A DNA stretch of 64,000 nucleotides from Pontivivens ytuae. Lineage in GTDB: Bacteria > Pseudomonadota > Alphaproteobacteria > Rhodobacterales > Rhodobacteraceae. Made by a program: the position numbers and the translations under genes. Within the stretch, counting starts at the first letter, position 1; every line of letters starts with the position of its first letter. Below the pieces are notes generated by a model that was not told where the DNA came from, searched no databases, and saw nothing but the letters and a program-made list of their open reading frames with translations. Positions 63,644 through 64,000 of the stretch are shown piece after piece. The stretch is from assembly GCF_015679265.1 (NCBI RefSeq), contig NZ_CP064942.1, positions 1,334,001-1,398,000 on the forward strand. The letters run 5' to 3'.

Positions 63644-64000
63644 TGCGCCGGCACGAACCGCTCGATCGCCAGCCGCGTCACCGAGGCCTGGCCGTAGAGG
63701 CCGCCCGGGCGGCCGACCGCCAGCAGGTAGACCCCGCGATTGACCCGCGCTGCGATCTGGGCGGAGTAGGTCGCGCCGTAATCGTCGTTCTGGTCGAGCC
63801 GCCGGCCCAGATCGTCGAACAGCGTCAGCATCGGGTCGTTGTTGCCGGTCTCGATCCCCTCGATGAGGATCAGGCCGGGCTCCGTCACCTCGAAGCTGAA
63901 CCACTGCAGGTCGTCGGTGTCTCGCACGTCGCGGCGGATCCGGCCTTCGATGGCGCCCAGATCCGTGACCGGGTAGCTGCCGTCGAGCGGCGGCGCGGCC
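63640..64000 (-). CDS. PPC-like domain protein, cut off by the window end
   Basis: The frame is open to position 64000, so the N-terminus lies outside. The visible 119 residues resemble the bacterial pre-peptidase C-terminal domain: DDLQWFSFEV, GNNDPMLTLFDDLGRRLDQNDDYG and GVYLLAVGRPGG. Such domains occur in exported proteins. Its stop overlaps the DUF1993 start by 4 bases. A start codon at 63927 (GTG) is an internal frame point, not the true start. Confidence 0.7.
   Translation of the reverse strand, partial: AAPPLDGSYPVTDLGAIEGRIRRDVRDTDDLQWFSFEVTEPGLILIEGIETGNNDPMLTLFDDLGRRLDQNDDYGATYSAQIAARVNRGVYLLAVGRPGGLYGQASVTRLAIERFVPAQ

Overview
The window is GC-rich (about 65-70% by eye), densely coded chromosomal DNA of an alphaproteobacterium, most likely a marine Rhodobacterales (Roseobacter-type). 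The reasons are the ctaC-ctaB-small ORF-ctaG-ctaE-surf1 order facing tldD, the plcP-btaA-btaB betaine-lipid operon, CoxD/CoxE/XdhC-type molybdenum accessory genes, a CtrA-type site before radC, and the frequent ATGA/GTGA start-stop overlaps. I see no phage, IS element, integron or CRISPR array, so this looks like core-plus-lineage chromosome rather than a transferred island.

Layout. 1-680: a cobalamin riboswitch reading left out of the window, then a PHO box. 684-3380: plcP-btaA-btaB, replacement of phospholipids by betaine lipids under phosphate starvation. 3540-7557: a SWIM zinc-finger gene overlapping a large HEAT-like (DUF6493-type) gene. 7610-10826: tRNA-Leu, cinA-type gene, sfsA, map, radC (with a CtrA site). 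10884-14640: an unusual envelope pair, a PstS-like/OmpA fusion and a 698-residue anchored disordered protein. 14848-19081: an orphan molybdopterin large subunit, an Old Yellow Enzyme, a DUF4239-like membrane protein. 19183-24828: secA, parvulin isomerase, argJ, mutT. 24930-32049: a 42-residue ORF, hemH, a degenerate methyltransferase, comF, grxC, a nitrilase-family amidase, marR, a diguanylate cyclase, an SDR and a ureohydrolase. 32046-36213: aa3 oxidase subunits II and III with heme O synthase, Cox11 and SURF1; subunit I is not here. 36442-46027: tldD, VOC, GST, tRNA-Tyr, rlmB, a YHS protein, a candidate small RNA, a CoA-binding protein, a desaturase, a DUF3500 protein, metY and a SIMPL protein. 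46162-55291: a repeat-bearing acidic protein, a MoeA-like/MocA-like fusion, xdhC, several small secreted proteins, and coxE and coxD separated by two secreted paralogues. 55438-64000: mgtE, a cysteine hydrolase, rimO, two GNATs, a SRAP protein without its catalytic cysteine, rlmN, a DUF1993 protein and a cut-off PPC-like secreted protein.

How the parts fit. Phosphate limitation (PHO box, PlcP, BtaAB) and respiration (CtaBCEG, SURF1, HemH) are clear physiological themes. A third is maturation of a molybdenum hydroxylase: XdhC, a MocA-type cytidylyltransferase, and the CoxD AAA+ and CoxE VWA proteins are all within 47-55 kb, while the only molybdenum subunit visible is the orphan at 14.8-17.1 kb.

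The least explained parts are the PstS-OmpA locus, the SWIM/HEAT pair, the tandem mini-secretome at 51.1-52.0 kb, the secreted paralogues inside the CoxDE module, the candidate ncRNA at 41.0 kb and the Cys-less SRAP protein. All assignments are from reading the sequence; no database search was run.
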